From positions 682,001 to 746,000 of the forward strand of contig NZ_RKRA01000001.1 in the NCBI RefSeq assembly GCF_003814705.1: 64,000 bases of DNA, written 5' to 3'. This document shows, piece by piece, positions 27,070-35,031 of this stretch. Within the stretch, counting starts at the first letter, position 1. Each line of letters opens with the position of its first letter. This stretch comes from Georgenia muralis (GTDB lineage: Bacteria; Actinomycetota; Actinomycetes; Actinomycetales; Actinomycetaceae). The position numbers were made by a program, and so were the translations under genes. Under the pieces are notes generated by a model, which saw nothing but the letters and a program-made list of their open reading frames with translations, was not told where the DNA came from and did no database searches.

Positions 27070-27145
27070 CACCGTGCGGGTGGCGCGGTCACCGTGCGAG
27101 GCGCCGCCACCGTGCGGGTGGCGCGGTCACCGTGCGAGGCGCCGC
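27070..27145. repeat. 38-bp perfect direct duplication
   Basis: Two exact copies (27070-27107 and 27108-27145). Each contains CACCGTGCG twice, within a larger zone from about 27010 that is rich in GCGGTCACCGTGCG. It lies some 150 bp outside the candidate left end of the mobile element. Confidence 0.85.
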
Positions 27146-27301
27146 CGAGTCGTCGCTCGGTCAGCTCAACAACAGGACGCCGGCACACACATCGCACCGG
27201 CCTGCCGACGGAGGTCGACGACGAGGCGGGTGGTGAGGTTCCAGACGTTGAACTGTTCGAACCTGTCCTGGCCTGGGGTTTCGCCCTGAGCTCGGACGCT
27301 A

Positions 27302-27321
27302 TGGGGGAACCATGGGGGAAC
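27302..27321 (+). other. Candidate left att/integrase arm site
   Basis: Two TGGGGGAAC motifs start 11 bp apart (27302 and 27313). The same geometry and orientation recurs at 47528 and 47539 next to the integrase gene. Direct repeats at both ends are expected for attL/attR or arm-type integrase sites. The actual crossover core is not resolved. Confidence 0.5.
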
Positions 27322-27783
27322 AGGGCCGTATGTGCTCTCCCCCGCCGAAGCAGAGGTGGCGAGACCCCGACGGTTATCGTCGTGAACTCGGATGGGTAGC
27401 GCACCCACCACCGTCACCCTACCGAGCCCGGTCGGATCCGCCTCACTTTCGAGCGTTGCCGACAACCGCGATGGCGCAGTTCTGCCTCTCACGTAGCAGA
27501 TTTCGAGTTGTGCAACGCCAGCTTGCCACCATCGAGAGAGCCCGCCCGCCCCTCTCTCACGACAAACCAGGTTGCACGCCGGCTCCCTTGTCATTCACCG
27601 TTTCGCCGGTCACACCCGCGACGGAGAATCGAGCGAGGACTCGAGCAGCGGCGGCGAGAGCCGCGCCGCCCCGGCTCCGGAAGCACCTGACCGCGGCGGC
27701 GGATGGTTCGCGTGCGGGTGCGGGTGATGTCCGGACGCGGTTTGATGTTGTTGGACAAGTGCCGAGCCGCCCTGGAGGTTTCC

Positions 27784-28068
27784 GTGACGAGTCCGTCCCC
27801 CGAACCGGGAACGAATGCGCGCCGGTCATCGATCCTCGCGGCGGCGATGATCGGGGTCGGGCTGATGGCGGCCATCGACGAGATCGTCTTTCATCAGATC
27901 CTGGCCTGGCACCACTTCTACGACCAGTCCACCAGCGCGGTCGCGTTGATGTCCGACGGACTCCTGCACGCGGGGGAGCTGGTCCTCATCGTCGGTGGGT
28001 TCCACCTCGCACCGAAAGTCAGGCCACCGCGCGATCGACGCCTAGTCAGCTACCTGGCTCCAGTCTGA
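27784..28068 (+). pseudogene. Truncated DUF2243 membrane protein
   Basis: GTG at 27784 with GGAGG upstream opens a frame matching the N-terminal half of DUF2243 proteins: ILAAAMIGVGLMAAIDEIVF, HQILAWHHFYDQSTSAVALM, SDGLLHAGELVLIVGGFHL. The family normally has four transmembrane segments; here only two remain, followed by an unrelated tail (KVRPPRDRRLVSYLAPV) and a stop. The 3' end overlaps the convergent HxlR gene by 27 bp, suggesting that an insertion or deletion joined the two and removed the rest. Confidence 0.65.
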
Positions 28069-28389
28069 AGCCCAGGACGAGATTGAGTCGATCACCGGCT
28101 CCAGAGCCCGCCCCTTGGCCGTCAGCACGTATCGCGGCGCGCCGCTGCTCACCGGGCAGGTGCGCGAGAGAAGTCCTTCACGTTCCAACTCTCGCAGCCT
28201 TTCGGCCAGCAGGCGGTCGGACAGCCCCGGTATCGCGGCGCGGATCTCACTGAAGCGCTCCGCGTGAGCCATCAGCGCATGAAGGATGACACCGTTCCAT
28301 CGCCGACCGAGCAGCTCGACGGTCTGGTGGAAGGACGGGCAGTACCGTCCGCAGTCACCACCCATGAGGCCGCTCCCCTCGTCCGCCAC
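28042..28389 (-). CDS. HxlR-family transcriptional regulator
   Basis: A 115-residue winged-helix protein: CPSFHQTVELLGRRWNGVIL, then AHAERFSEIRAAIPGLSDRL, LAERLRELEREGLLSRT and a beta-wing YVLTAKGRALEPVID. The N-terminal Cys residues (CGRYCPSF) are typical of the family, which often senses redox or electrophile stress. It is divergent from the DoxX gene at 28491, its likely target. Paired AGTACT motifs lie in the 101-bp intergenic region. Confidence 0.88.
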   Translation of the reverse strand: MADEGSGLMGGDCGRYCPSFHQTVELLGRRWNGVILHALMAHAERFSEIRAAIPGLSDRLLAERLRELEREGLLSRTCPVSSGAPRYVLTAKGRALEPVIDSISSWASDWSQVAD

Positions 28390-28433
28390 CTTGCCCTCCT
28401 ACCTCCGCTCAAGCGTGATTGACCTGAGCTCAG

Positions 28434-28456
28434 AGTACTGCTATACCTCAAGTACT
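28434..28456. promoter_or_regulatory. Paired AGTACT operator candidate
   Basis: Palindromic AGTACT occurs at 28434-28439 and 28451-28456, 17 bp apart, in an AT-rich stretch (CTATACCTC between them) and within a wider GAGTA...TACTC inversion. It lies between hxlR-like and doxX-like genes, where an HxlR dimer would be expected to bind. Confidence 0.5.
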
Positions 28457-28490
28457 TACTCTTGGTAAGCGGCGACCTCGGGAGGATAAC

Positions 28491-28910
28491 GTGGATGTCC
28501 TGGTGCTCCTCGGTAGGGTGCTTTTCGGCCTGCTCTTCGTCGGGTCAGGCTACGGCCACCTGGCACAGAGGCAGATGATGGCTGCTTACGCCGCGGGCAA
28601 GGGCGTGCCGGCCGCCAACGTGATGGTCCCGCTGACGGGGCTGCAGATCCTGGTCGGCGCCCTGATGGTGGCCCTGGGGATCTGGCCCGACGTCGGTGCC
28701 CTGCTGCTGGTGGCGTTCCTGGTACCCACAGCCTTCATCATGCACGGCTTCTGGGCCGAGACCGATCCCGGAGCCAAGGCCATGGAACAGACCCAGTTCC
28801 TCAAGGACCTGGCCCTGGCCGGTGCGGCGCTGGTGATGTTCGCCGTCTTCGCCTACCTCGGTGACGATCTCGGTCTCGTCCTGGTCAGCCCGCTGTTCAC
28901 CCTGTCATGA
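28491..28910 (+). CDS. DoxX-family membrane protein
   Basis: A 139-residue four-helix membrane protein: LVLLGRVLFGLLFVGSGYGH, VPLTGLQILVGALMVALGIW, FLVPTAFIMHGFWAETDPGA and FLKDLALAGAALVMFAVFAY. DoxX proteins are small quinone-linked or stress-linked membrane proteins, often under redox-sensing regulators. GTG at 28491 with GGAGG is used. The stop overlaps the start of the DUF5519 gene (ATGA), showing translational coupling. Confidence 0.88.
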   Translation: MDVLVLLGRVLFGLLFVGSGYGHLAQRQMMAAYAAGKGVPAANVMVPLTGLQILVGALMVALGIWPDVGALLLVAFLVPTAFIMHGFWAETDPGAKAMEQTQFLKDLALAGAALVMFAVFAYLGDDLGLVLVSPLFTLS

Positions 28911-29440
28911 GCAACGCCGACCCCGTGGCCATGCCTCATCGCCCTGGCCCACGACCCTCCACGACCTCGACCAACCCGCACACCCAGCTCGACCAGCAGC
29001 CCGACGACGACCAACCGCGGCAGTACCTCATCGGGCAGCTCATCGACCTGCCAGGTGTGGTCTGGGCGAGCTCGATGATCTCCGTCCCGGGTGCACGAGC
29101 GCTCACGCTTCCCCGGGGCCGAGCCCAAGGCCCACCCGATTCCTTCATGGTCGACACCGAGTTCGCCCACCTCCATCCAGCCCCCGACCATTCCTTACAC
29201 CTGGTACTACCGCCGACGGCCGCCAAGGCTGCGATCGAAGCAGGCTGGGCCGAGCAGCACCCCGTCGCCCGCCTCGGGATCATCGCGCCGGGTGCGGTCA
29301 TGGTCTACGCCCCACGCGACGCGTACGAGGCGGACATCGCCGCCGGTCTCGTAATGGCGTCATACGCCTACGCAACAGGAGCAGAACCTCCGCTCAGATC
29401 AGAGCCGGGGACCACACCGGGCCCTGAGGGCACGGCCTGA
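28907..29440 (+). CDS. DUF5519 'luciferase domain' protein
   Basis: A 177-residue protein whose central part matches the small luciferase-family domain: SVPGARALTLPRGRAQGPPD, SFMVDTEFAHLHPAPDHSLH, LVLPPTAAKAAIEAGWAEQH, and APRDAYEADIAAGLVMASYA. The first 35 residues are low-complexity. Its reaction is unknown; despite the name it lacks a demonstrated flavin site. It is coupled to DoxX by a 4-bp overlap and followed 46 bp later by an SDR, so the HxlR-controlled unit probably includes all three. Confidence 0.8.
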   Translation: MSNADPVAMPHRPGPRPSTTSTNPHTQLDQQPDDDQPRQYLIGQLIDLPGVVWASSMISVPGARALTLPRGRAQGPPDSFMVDTEFAHLHPAPDHSLHLVLPPTAAKAAIEAGWAEQHPVARLGIIAPGAVMVYAPRDAYEADIAAGLVMASYAYATGAEPPLRSEPGTTPGPEGTA

Positions 29441-29486
29441 CGCTCAGGTCGCGCTGGTCCGGGAACTAGTCAAGAAGGAGTACCTC

Positions 29487-30341
29487 ATGGCGGGACGACT
29501 CGAGGGCAAGGTAGCCCTGATCACCGGCACGGCAGACGGGCAGGGACGGGCGGCCGCGCTCGCCTTCGCTATGGAAGGCGCCAAGATCGTGGGCTGCGAT
29601 CTCAAGGCGGACCTAGCCGAACAGACCGTCGAACTCGTCCGGGCACACGGCGGTGAGATGGTCTCGATGCAGCCGCTGAACCTGGGTGACGAAGCCGGGG
29701 TGCAGCGCTGGATCGACTTCGCTGTCAAGGAGTACGGCGACTTCGACATCCTTTACAACAACGCCTCGGGCGTGCGCGGCGGCACCATCGAGTCCTTGAC
29801 CCGCGTGGACTGGGACTTCGACATGACCAACGAGGTCACGATCTTGTTCCTGGCGATCCAGAAGGCCCTGCCGGTCTTCAAGCGCAAGGGCCGCGGCACC
29901 ATCCTCAACACCGGCTCGGTCGCCGCGATGGTCGGCTCGGCCATGCCCGGGAACGTCGCAGGCAACCTGGTGCACAACGTGGCCAAAGCCGCTGTCCTGC
30001 GGCTGACCACCAATCTCGCCGTTGAGCTGTCACCGTGGAACATCCGCGTCAACGCCGTCTCCCCAGGGTTCATCGACACCCCCGCGACACGACCACTGCT
30101 GGAGGCCGGCGGGCGCGCACCGGTCGAACGCGCACTGCTCAACCCCCGCATCGGGCGGCCTGAGGACATCGCGATGGCAGCGGTGTACCTGTGCTCGGAC
30201 GAGGCCGACTACGTCACCGGTGCGAACCTGGTCGTCGACGGCGGCTGGGTCGCAGCCGGCGGCGCCGGCCGCCCCGACCCCGACATCGGGCAGATCTTCG
30301 TTGACGTGATGAAGAAGTTGACCAACGCCCCCACCGCCTGA
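29487..30341 (+). CDS. SDR-family oxidoreductase with His in place of catalytic Tyr
   Basis: A 284-residue short-chain dehydrogenase. The cofactor motif is TGTADGQG (14-20), then NNAS near residue 91, catalytic Ser144 (LNTGSVAAM), Lys167 and a PG motif (VSPGFIDTPA). The usual YxxxK reads H163-N-V-A-K167, with an insertion of about six residues between Ser and Lys. It is a paralogue of the SDR at 39013 (near-identical first 25 residues and the same Tyr-to-His change). Strong site AGAAGGAG precedes ATG at 29487. Substrate unknown. Confidence 0.88.
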   Translation: MAGRLEGKVALITGTADGQGRAAALAFAMEGAKIVGCDLKADLAEQTVELVRAHGGEMVSMQPLNLGDEAGVQRWIDFAVKEYGDFDILYNNASGVRGGTIESLTRVDWDFDMTNEVTILFLAIQKALPVFKRKGRGTILNTGSVAAMVGSAMPGNVAGNLVHNVAKAAVLRLTTNLAVELSPWNIRVNAVSPGFIDTPATRPLLEAGGRAPVERALLNPRIGRPEDIAMAAVYLCSDEADYVTGANLVVDGGWVAAGGAGRPDPDIGQIFVDVMKKLTNAPTA

Positions 30342-30508
30342 CAATGGGATGCGAGGCGAGCCCCGCAGCGGGCTTCCTGACCTCCGCGTGACTGACTTCG
30401 GGTCTTCGACGAGACCGACCGTCCGGCACCGTGAGCACGCACCCACTACCCTCTCCCTGCGGCGAACCTCTCGTCGCGGCAGCAGTAAGGCGAAAGGTGA
30501 TCGCTTTG

Positions 30509-31078
30509 ATGGCTGACGTGGAAGCGATGCTCGCGCACTGGGCCGAGAGGGCCGGGCCCCACCCAGATGGCGCGATGCTGCCACCGCACCACGAACAGTG
30601 CCTTGGCTGCGGCCCCGACAACGCCCACGGCCATCACCTCCAAGTCAACCGCCGTGGGGACGGGGTGGCGGCCGACCACGTCTTTGACGACCGCCACGTG
30701 GGAGCTCCAGGAGTCGTCCACGGCGGCGCGGTCGCCACCGTCCTCGATGACTTGTCGGGGTTCCTGCTGTACCTGGTGGGGACGCCGGCAGTCACCCGCC
30801 AGCTCACAGTGGACTACCTGTCACCTGTCCTCGTGGGGGTCACCTACCGGATGGAGGCGAGGGTGACGAGCCGTGAGGACCGGAAGTTCTTTGTTGCTGC
30901 CACCCTGAGCGACCTCGACGGATGCACCGTGGCCACGTCGACGGCGGTGTTCGTCACGGTCGGTGTCGAACATTTCGCCCGGCACGGAGCCGTATCCGGC
31001 GGTAGCCCCACGCCACCCGTCGCGGATGATCACCGCGACAGCGGTCGGGAGGGTGCGGTGGGTCAGCAACGCGGGTAG
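30509..31078 (+). CDS. PaaI-type hotdog thioesterase
   Basis: A 189-residue protein with the PaaI/YbgC hotdog core. CLGCGPDNAHGHHLQVNRRG is the common N-terminal hairpin, GAPGVVHGGAVATVLDDLSG the central helix with HGG and D/E catalytic elements, and RQLTVDYLSPVLVGVTYRME the following strand. It hydrolyses acyl-CoA thioesters. ATG at 30509, preceded by AAAGGTGA, is preferred over an earlier GTG at 30431. It follows the SDR by 167 bp. An SDR plus thioesterase suggests breakdown of a ketone or acyl-CoA (inference). Confidence 0.82.
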   Translation: MADVEAMLAHWAERAGPHPDGAMLPPHHEQCLGCGPDNAHGHHLQVNRRGDGVAADHVFDDRHVGAPGVVHGGAVATVLDDLSGFLLYLVGTPAVTRQLTVDYLSPVLVGVTYRMEARVTSREDRKFFVAATLSDLDGCTVATSTAVFVTVGVEHFARHGAVSGGSPTPPVADDHRDSGREGAVGQQRG

Positions 31079-31335
31079 TGCGCGTCTCGGCGGTCTTCCG
31101 CGGGGCCGCGGCATGCCTTAGCTCCCGGTACGTAGCAACGTGGACCGCGTTGGTCGGGGGTTCGTCATGGTAGTGCCGTGACACGGCACTCGACGACCGC
31201 ACCCCTCGGGCAGCCAGCCCACCGACGCGTGTGGAGTAAAGTCACGAATAGCGGGCAGGGCTGCTTGCCGAGACTCCACACTGGGGACGCGTAGATAACC
31301 CGGTGCAGCGTCGTCAGAAACAGGGTGAACCGCGC

Positions 31336-31905
31336 CTAGCCTAGGGAACTCACGGATTCCCTTGTGTTTCCGGGGAACCGGGCGGTTCGCTCAGTCTGAG
31401 TGTAGTGGGTCCGCGAGGCGCTCGGGCTCGGGCAGACCGTGCGCCACAGCGTCTTCCATGACGTCCCGAGCCGGCGGGCGAGGCCCTGGATCGTGGCGTG
31501 CTCACGGCGCAGCTGCCCGATCGCCCAGGTGATCGCCCAGGTGGTGATTGAGCCACGGGCGGCGACGAGCCCTGGGACCTGCTCCACGAACGTGCCCCTG
31601 GGGCAGCCGCGGTCCGGGCAGCGCCAGGTCCGCTAGCGCCACAGCACTTGTACCGCCACAGTTCCGGAAACGTCGTGCAGGACGCGCAGGCGCCGGCCGC
31701 GGCTCGGGGCGACGACCCCGCAGGTCGGGCAACCGATCAACTGCCAGGGCGTGGAGACCGTCACGGTCATCACCGTCTCCACGGTCATCACCGTCTCGTC
31801 GCGATCGACGCCCTCGGCCCGGACACGGTCCAGGCCGAGCAGCACGTCACAACGCGAGCAGGGATCTGTCGTGGGTGCGGCAACGCACCCCGTAGCGTTG
31901 GGCAA
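31336..31905 (-). pseudogene. ISL3-family transposase, N-terminal remnant with amber stop
   Basis: One frame carries LLGLDRVRAEGVDRDE, a zinc-finger-like CPTCGVVAPSRGRRLRVLHD, VSGTVAVQVLWR, then TAG, then RTWRCPDRGCPRGTFVEQVP and ITTWAITWAIGQLRREHATI (HTH). TAG at 31630-31632 probably replaces AAG of an RKR motif. After WKTLWRTV the sequence leaves the family, so the DDE catalytic domain is missing. An in-frame 18-bp duplication (31763-31798) adds ETVMTV. Dead on two counts. Confidence 0.8.
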
Positions 31906-32270
31906 CGTCGAGGTCCTCGGGTTGAGCGGTTGCTTGGTCGCTACTGATCATCGGGGACCTCGACCCCTACCCAGCCGTGATCACACCGCGAGTCTCACTC
32001 CCCACCGGATGTTCGAAGAGCCGCTTTGGGCCCTCGCGGCGGCAACGGTCCAGCCTCGGAGGGTACGAGGCCGGCAGGAACGGCGAGGTAGGTCACGGCG
32101 TGAACGCGGCCAGGGCGACTCCTGCTTGGACCTCCAGAGCAGGCGCCTCACCCGGATTGGTAATCGCCTTGATTAACCATCGGAGAGGACGTCGACGGGA
32201 ATCCGTTCAGGTCGAGTGGTTCGGCACTCAGCCGAAGCGTGACCGAGGGCCCCGGCGGCTGCTGAAGTCG
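31906..32270. other. Intergenic, upstream remnant of the ISL3 copy
   Basis: No coding sequence supported. The part next to 31905 (with GGTAGGGGTCGAGGTCCCC on the minus strand) looks like the noncoding end of an ISL3-type element. No terminal inverted repeat pair could be matched because the other end is lost. Confidence 0.4.
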
Positions 32271-32999
32271 TCAGGACTTCGCTATTCCACCGTTTCGGAG
32301 GTGTCGCTCGAAGAACCTGAAGATGCGGTCCCAGGCGTCTTCCGATGACGGGTGGTGGTAGTTGAAGCCGCCGATCCGTTCAACCACAGCGAGAGGACCG
32401 CTGTTGTGCCGGTTCATGAAGGAGTGACCCGCGTCGGGATACTCCTTCACGTCGCGCTCAACTCCGAGACCTGAGAGCGCGCGGTCCAGTCGCTCGGCCG
32501 CCCCGGGCAGCGTGCGGTCTCGAGCTCCGTAGCTGGCAACCACCGGACAGGCGCCCAGGAGGGCGCTGTCGGCGTCCTCGGGGAGTTGGCCATAGTTGGC
32601 AGCGGCAGCGTCGAAGCCGCGGGTGGCGGCGAGGAGAGCGAAGCCCCCGCCCATGCAGAAGCCGAGCACGCCGACCCGCCCGGTGCAGTCGGCGCGTTCG
32701 TCCAGCCACGCCCGAGTGGCCGCCAAATCGTCGAATGCAGGGCCCTCCCCGCGGGCGAGCGCCCGAAACGTCGATCTCAGGCACCGCATCGGACCACCGG
32801 CGGTGAACAGGTCGGGCGCCACGGCCAGGTAGCCTCCAGCTGCGAGCCGGTCCGCCTGCTGCCTGGTGTCGTCGGTCAGCCCGAAGGCCTCGTGCACTAC
32901 CACGACACCCGGCCAGGGCCCTTCCCCGATCGGAGGGGCGGCCAGGTAAGCACGCAGAGAGGGCGCACTGGCGCCGGCCGGGATGGTCGTCTCGGGCAA
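32271..32999 (-). CDS. Dienelactone hydrolase family protein
   Basis: A 242-residue alpha/beta hydrolase. The oxyanion/Glu segment is [13 protein letters not shown] (E37), the nucleophile elbow GFCMGGG (Cys115), then an acid in [11 protein letters not shown], and His in [12 protein letters not shown]. The Cys-Asp-His triad is that of carboxymethylenebutenolidase-type enzymes. TTG at 32999 after GGGGG is preferred because homology begins there; ATG at 33095 is the alternative. It stands alone between IS remnants, so its link to aromatic degradation is only by family. Confidence 0.85.
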   Translation of the reverse strand: MPETTIPAGASAPSLRAYLAAPPIGEGPWPGVVVVHEAFGLTDDTRQQADRLAAGGYLAVAPDLFTAGGPMRCLRSTFRALARGEGPAFDDLAATRAWLDERADCTGRVGVLGFCMGGGFALLAATRGFDAAAANYGQLPEDADSALLGACPVVASYGARDRTLPGAAERLDRALSGLGVERDVKEYPDAGHSFMNRHNSGPLAVVERIGGFNYHHPSSEDAWDRIFRFFERHLRNGGIAKS

Positions 33000-33840
33000 T
33001 GTGGTCCCCCAGCGATCGCGATGCGGGCAGGGACGTCGTATCGAGTTCTGCGAACTCGGACGATCCTCCTGACTCGCTGTACGGTACCGGAGCATCGGAG
33101 ATGCGATAGGCCCGGAGCCATGCTCAGCTGCGAGTCGCGAATCAGAGGGCTCATGTCCACACACCACGTCAGCGGTTTGACGGCTCCATCGGAGAATCGG
33201 TGGGGTGAGGCCGCCCTCCGACGAGGAGCATCCTGAGTCGGTAGTTGGTGGGGTTGCGGAAGCCGCGGGCGATGCGGCGGTGGACTTCTACGATCCCGTT
33301 CAGCTAGCTAGACGTGACGATCGCGTTTGGTAGTGCTCGGCCGACCGGGACTGGGTCGCCGCGTTCCAGCAGCTGTCGCTGGTGGACCTGAGCACGGCGC
33401 AGATCGCCAAGCGCACCAAAGGCCTGAATGCACCACGCGGTCCCACCGTTGGGGCCGCTCACCTAGACGACGGTCTATGTCTCCGAGATGGCCAACAGGC
33501 CCTCGCCCGCCCCCCGGTGATCGACTCCCGCACCCGGGCGCTGCAGGAGCCTCACAGTTGCCTACCGGCGTCGCACTGCTGACCTGCTACGCCCACCACG
33601 CCCCGGGCGAAGGATGCTGTGGGCCAGCCGCGCGCCGTTGTACGCGCACTTACGAAGGATGCTTACTATTCGTGAGGACCTGATCTAGAATGGATGGTGG
33701 CCTAGGGTGCCGGCACGGGCATGCCGGCGCCCATCTCCAGGTGGAAGGATCGGTGCGGACACTGTGGACGTGGTCCTCTCGATTGGGCGCAGCTTGCCGC
33801 GCGATCCGCACCGGTCCCTCTCGTGCGGGTGGAGTCGTAG
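33000..33840. other. Degenerate stretch with IS and ParB-like remnants
   Basis: Besides the ISL3 C-terminal fragment at 33169-33303, one plus-strand frame near 33355-33440 reads WVAAFQQLSLVDLSTAQIAK then RTKGL, reminiscent of ParB-like proteins of actinobacterial elements, but it is short and leads into a degenerate frame (weak). The 33635-33720 part, with CTTACGAAGGATG and TTCGTGAGG, is likely the promoter area of the peroxiredoxin gene. Confidence 0.35.
33169..33303 (-). pseudogene. ISL3-family transposase C-terminal fragment
   Basis: The frame reads [20 protein letters not shown] followed by [10 protein letters not shown] and a stop, the usual C-terminal end of ISL3-type transposases. It cannot be the missing end of the 31336-31905 copy, because on the minus strand a C-terminus should lie at lower coordinates. 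It therefore comes from a second copy or a rearrangement. Confidence 0.7.
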
Positions 33841-34320
33841 ATGAGCAGCGTACTAGGCGTCGGTGACCTTGCCCCGGACTTCGAACTCCCCGACCAGCAT
33901 CAGACTGCCGTTCGGTTGAGCCGGCTGCTAGTGGCCGGGCCGGTGGTGCTGTTCTTCTATCCGTTGGCGATGAGCCGAGGCTGCACCGCGGAGAGCTGCC
34001 ATTTTCGTGACCTGGCCGCGGAATTCAACGCCGTCGGTGCGAGCAGGGTCGGGATCAGCCGCGACACCGTTGCTCGGCAACGTCAGTTCGACGCCGAACA
34101 CCACCTCGGGTACCCGTTGCTGTCCGACCCGGATGGGACCGTCGCCTCCGACTACGGCATCCAGAGGAACCTTCCCGGGCTCCCACCGCGACGAAGCACG
34201 TTTGTGATCGGCTCCGACCGTCGGGTACGAGGAGTCATCCGTAGTGAGCTGCGGATGGAGACTCATGCGGACGAGGCGTTGCGCATATTGAAAGCCGAGG
34301 AGCCGGCGGCGCCACTGTGA
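33841..34320 (+). CDS. Peroxiredoxin, BCP/PrxQ type
   Basis: A 159-residue thiol peroxidase: VGDLAPDFELPDQHQTAVRL, then VLFFYPLAMSRGCTAESCHF with peroxidatic Cys48 and a second Cys five residues later (CTAESC, as in PrxQ), GISRDTVARQRQFDAEHHLG and PLLSDPDGTVASDYGIQ. The normal TxGC context is SRGC here. It reduces hydroperoxides. ATG at 33841 has GGTGGAG upstream. No thioredoxin partner is adjacent. Confidence 0.9.
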   Translation: MSSVLGVGDLAPDFELPDQHQTAVRLSRLLVAGPVVLFFYPLAMSRGCTAESCHFRDLAAEFNAVGASRVGISRDTVARQRQFDAEHHLGYPLLSDPDGTVASDYGIQRNLPGLPPRRSTFVIGSDRRVRGVIRSELRMETHADEALRILKAEEPAAPL

Positions 34321-34519
34321 CGCGTGGCCTCGGCTTGCAGCCGCACAATTGATGGGCTGGCTGGAGGTCGGGCGCCGTGCTCGTTCACGTAGGCAGCGAT
34401 CTTCGGGTCCGTGGTCACATCGCTGTGGCAGGAGGGCGGGCGTCAGTGACAGCCCGAAGTGGCCCCGCTTGGGGCTGTGGTGCTTAAGCCCAGCAGCACA
34501 GCGGGGCAAGATCGAGTGG

Positions 34520-34978
34520 TCATTCGCGACCGTAGACCTGCTCTGCGGCTCGACGCAGCGCCGCGAACGCCGTCGCGATGGTCTGAACGCTCTCGTCGTC
34601 CAGGCGGGACAGGAGCGCGACGCGATGTCCGGCACCTTCGGCCATCAGCTGCTCCACCAGGTGTGAGCCTCGAGCTGTGGGATGTATGTGTCGGGCACGA
34701 CGGTCCGCCGGATCCGCTACTCGCTCGACGAGCCCCCGGTCTGCGAGTCGATCCACCAGACCGGTGACCGATGCCGGGCTGATCTTCAGCGCGTCGGCCA
34801 GCTCGTGACTCATCAGCGACCCGTCCACGTGCAGCAGCAACAGGACCTTGAGTTGCTGCATCGTCAAGGTGGTCTGCAACAGAGCGGTGAACTGCGCCCT
34901 CGAGAAGAGGCGTAGCAGCGCCGCCTCGTCCTCGGCGATGGCCGCCATCACTCCGTCCCGATCCACCGCGTGCCCCAA
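34520..34978 (-). CDS. MarR-family transcriptional regulator
   Basis: A 152-residue winged-helix regulator: TMQQLKVLLLLHVDGSLMSH, ELADALKISPASVTGLVDRL, ADRGLVERVADPADRRARHI (the DxRxxxx wing). It lies divergent, 53 bp from the RND pump gene at 35032, and most likely represses it in response to a drug or phenolic ligand (inferred from the arrangement). ATG at 34978; an internal ATG at 34948 is possible. Confidence 0.9.
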   Translation of the reverse strand: MGHAVDRDGVMAAIAEDEAALLRLFSRAQFTALLQTTLTMQQLKVLLLLHVDGSLMSHELADALKISPASVTGLVDRLADRGLVERVADPADRRARHIHPTARGSHLVEQLMAEGAGHRVALLSRLDDESVQTIATAFAALRRAAEQVYGRE

Positions 34979-35031
34979 TTCTTCGGCTAAGCCGTACTAT
35001 TCACCTCGCACCGACTATACGGGAGATTCCT

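Larger units (their letters stand above)
26690..27783. other. Repeat-rich junction, no supported gene
   Basis: About 1.1 kb between the symporter gene and the accessory region. It contains a 24-bp repeat array (26819-26888), a duplicated 38-bp unit (27070-27145) and the candidate left att/arm motif (27302-27321). Several frames are open because of the GC content, but none resembles a known family. The 27165-27700 part has visibly lower GC and codon structure unlike the core genes. Confidence 0.5.

Noticed and set aside
27166-27594. Open frame on the minus strand (about 142 codons) at the left end of the accessory region
   Set aside because: No family-like pattern, no convincing ribosome-binding site, and it spans the candidate att motif; it is probably chance openness.
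33355-33480. ParB-like protein gene
   Set aside because: Only about 30 residues look ParB-like, with no start or continuation; kept as a weak remnant in the gap description.
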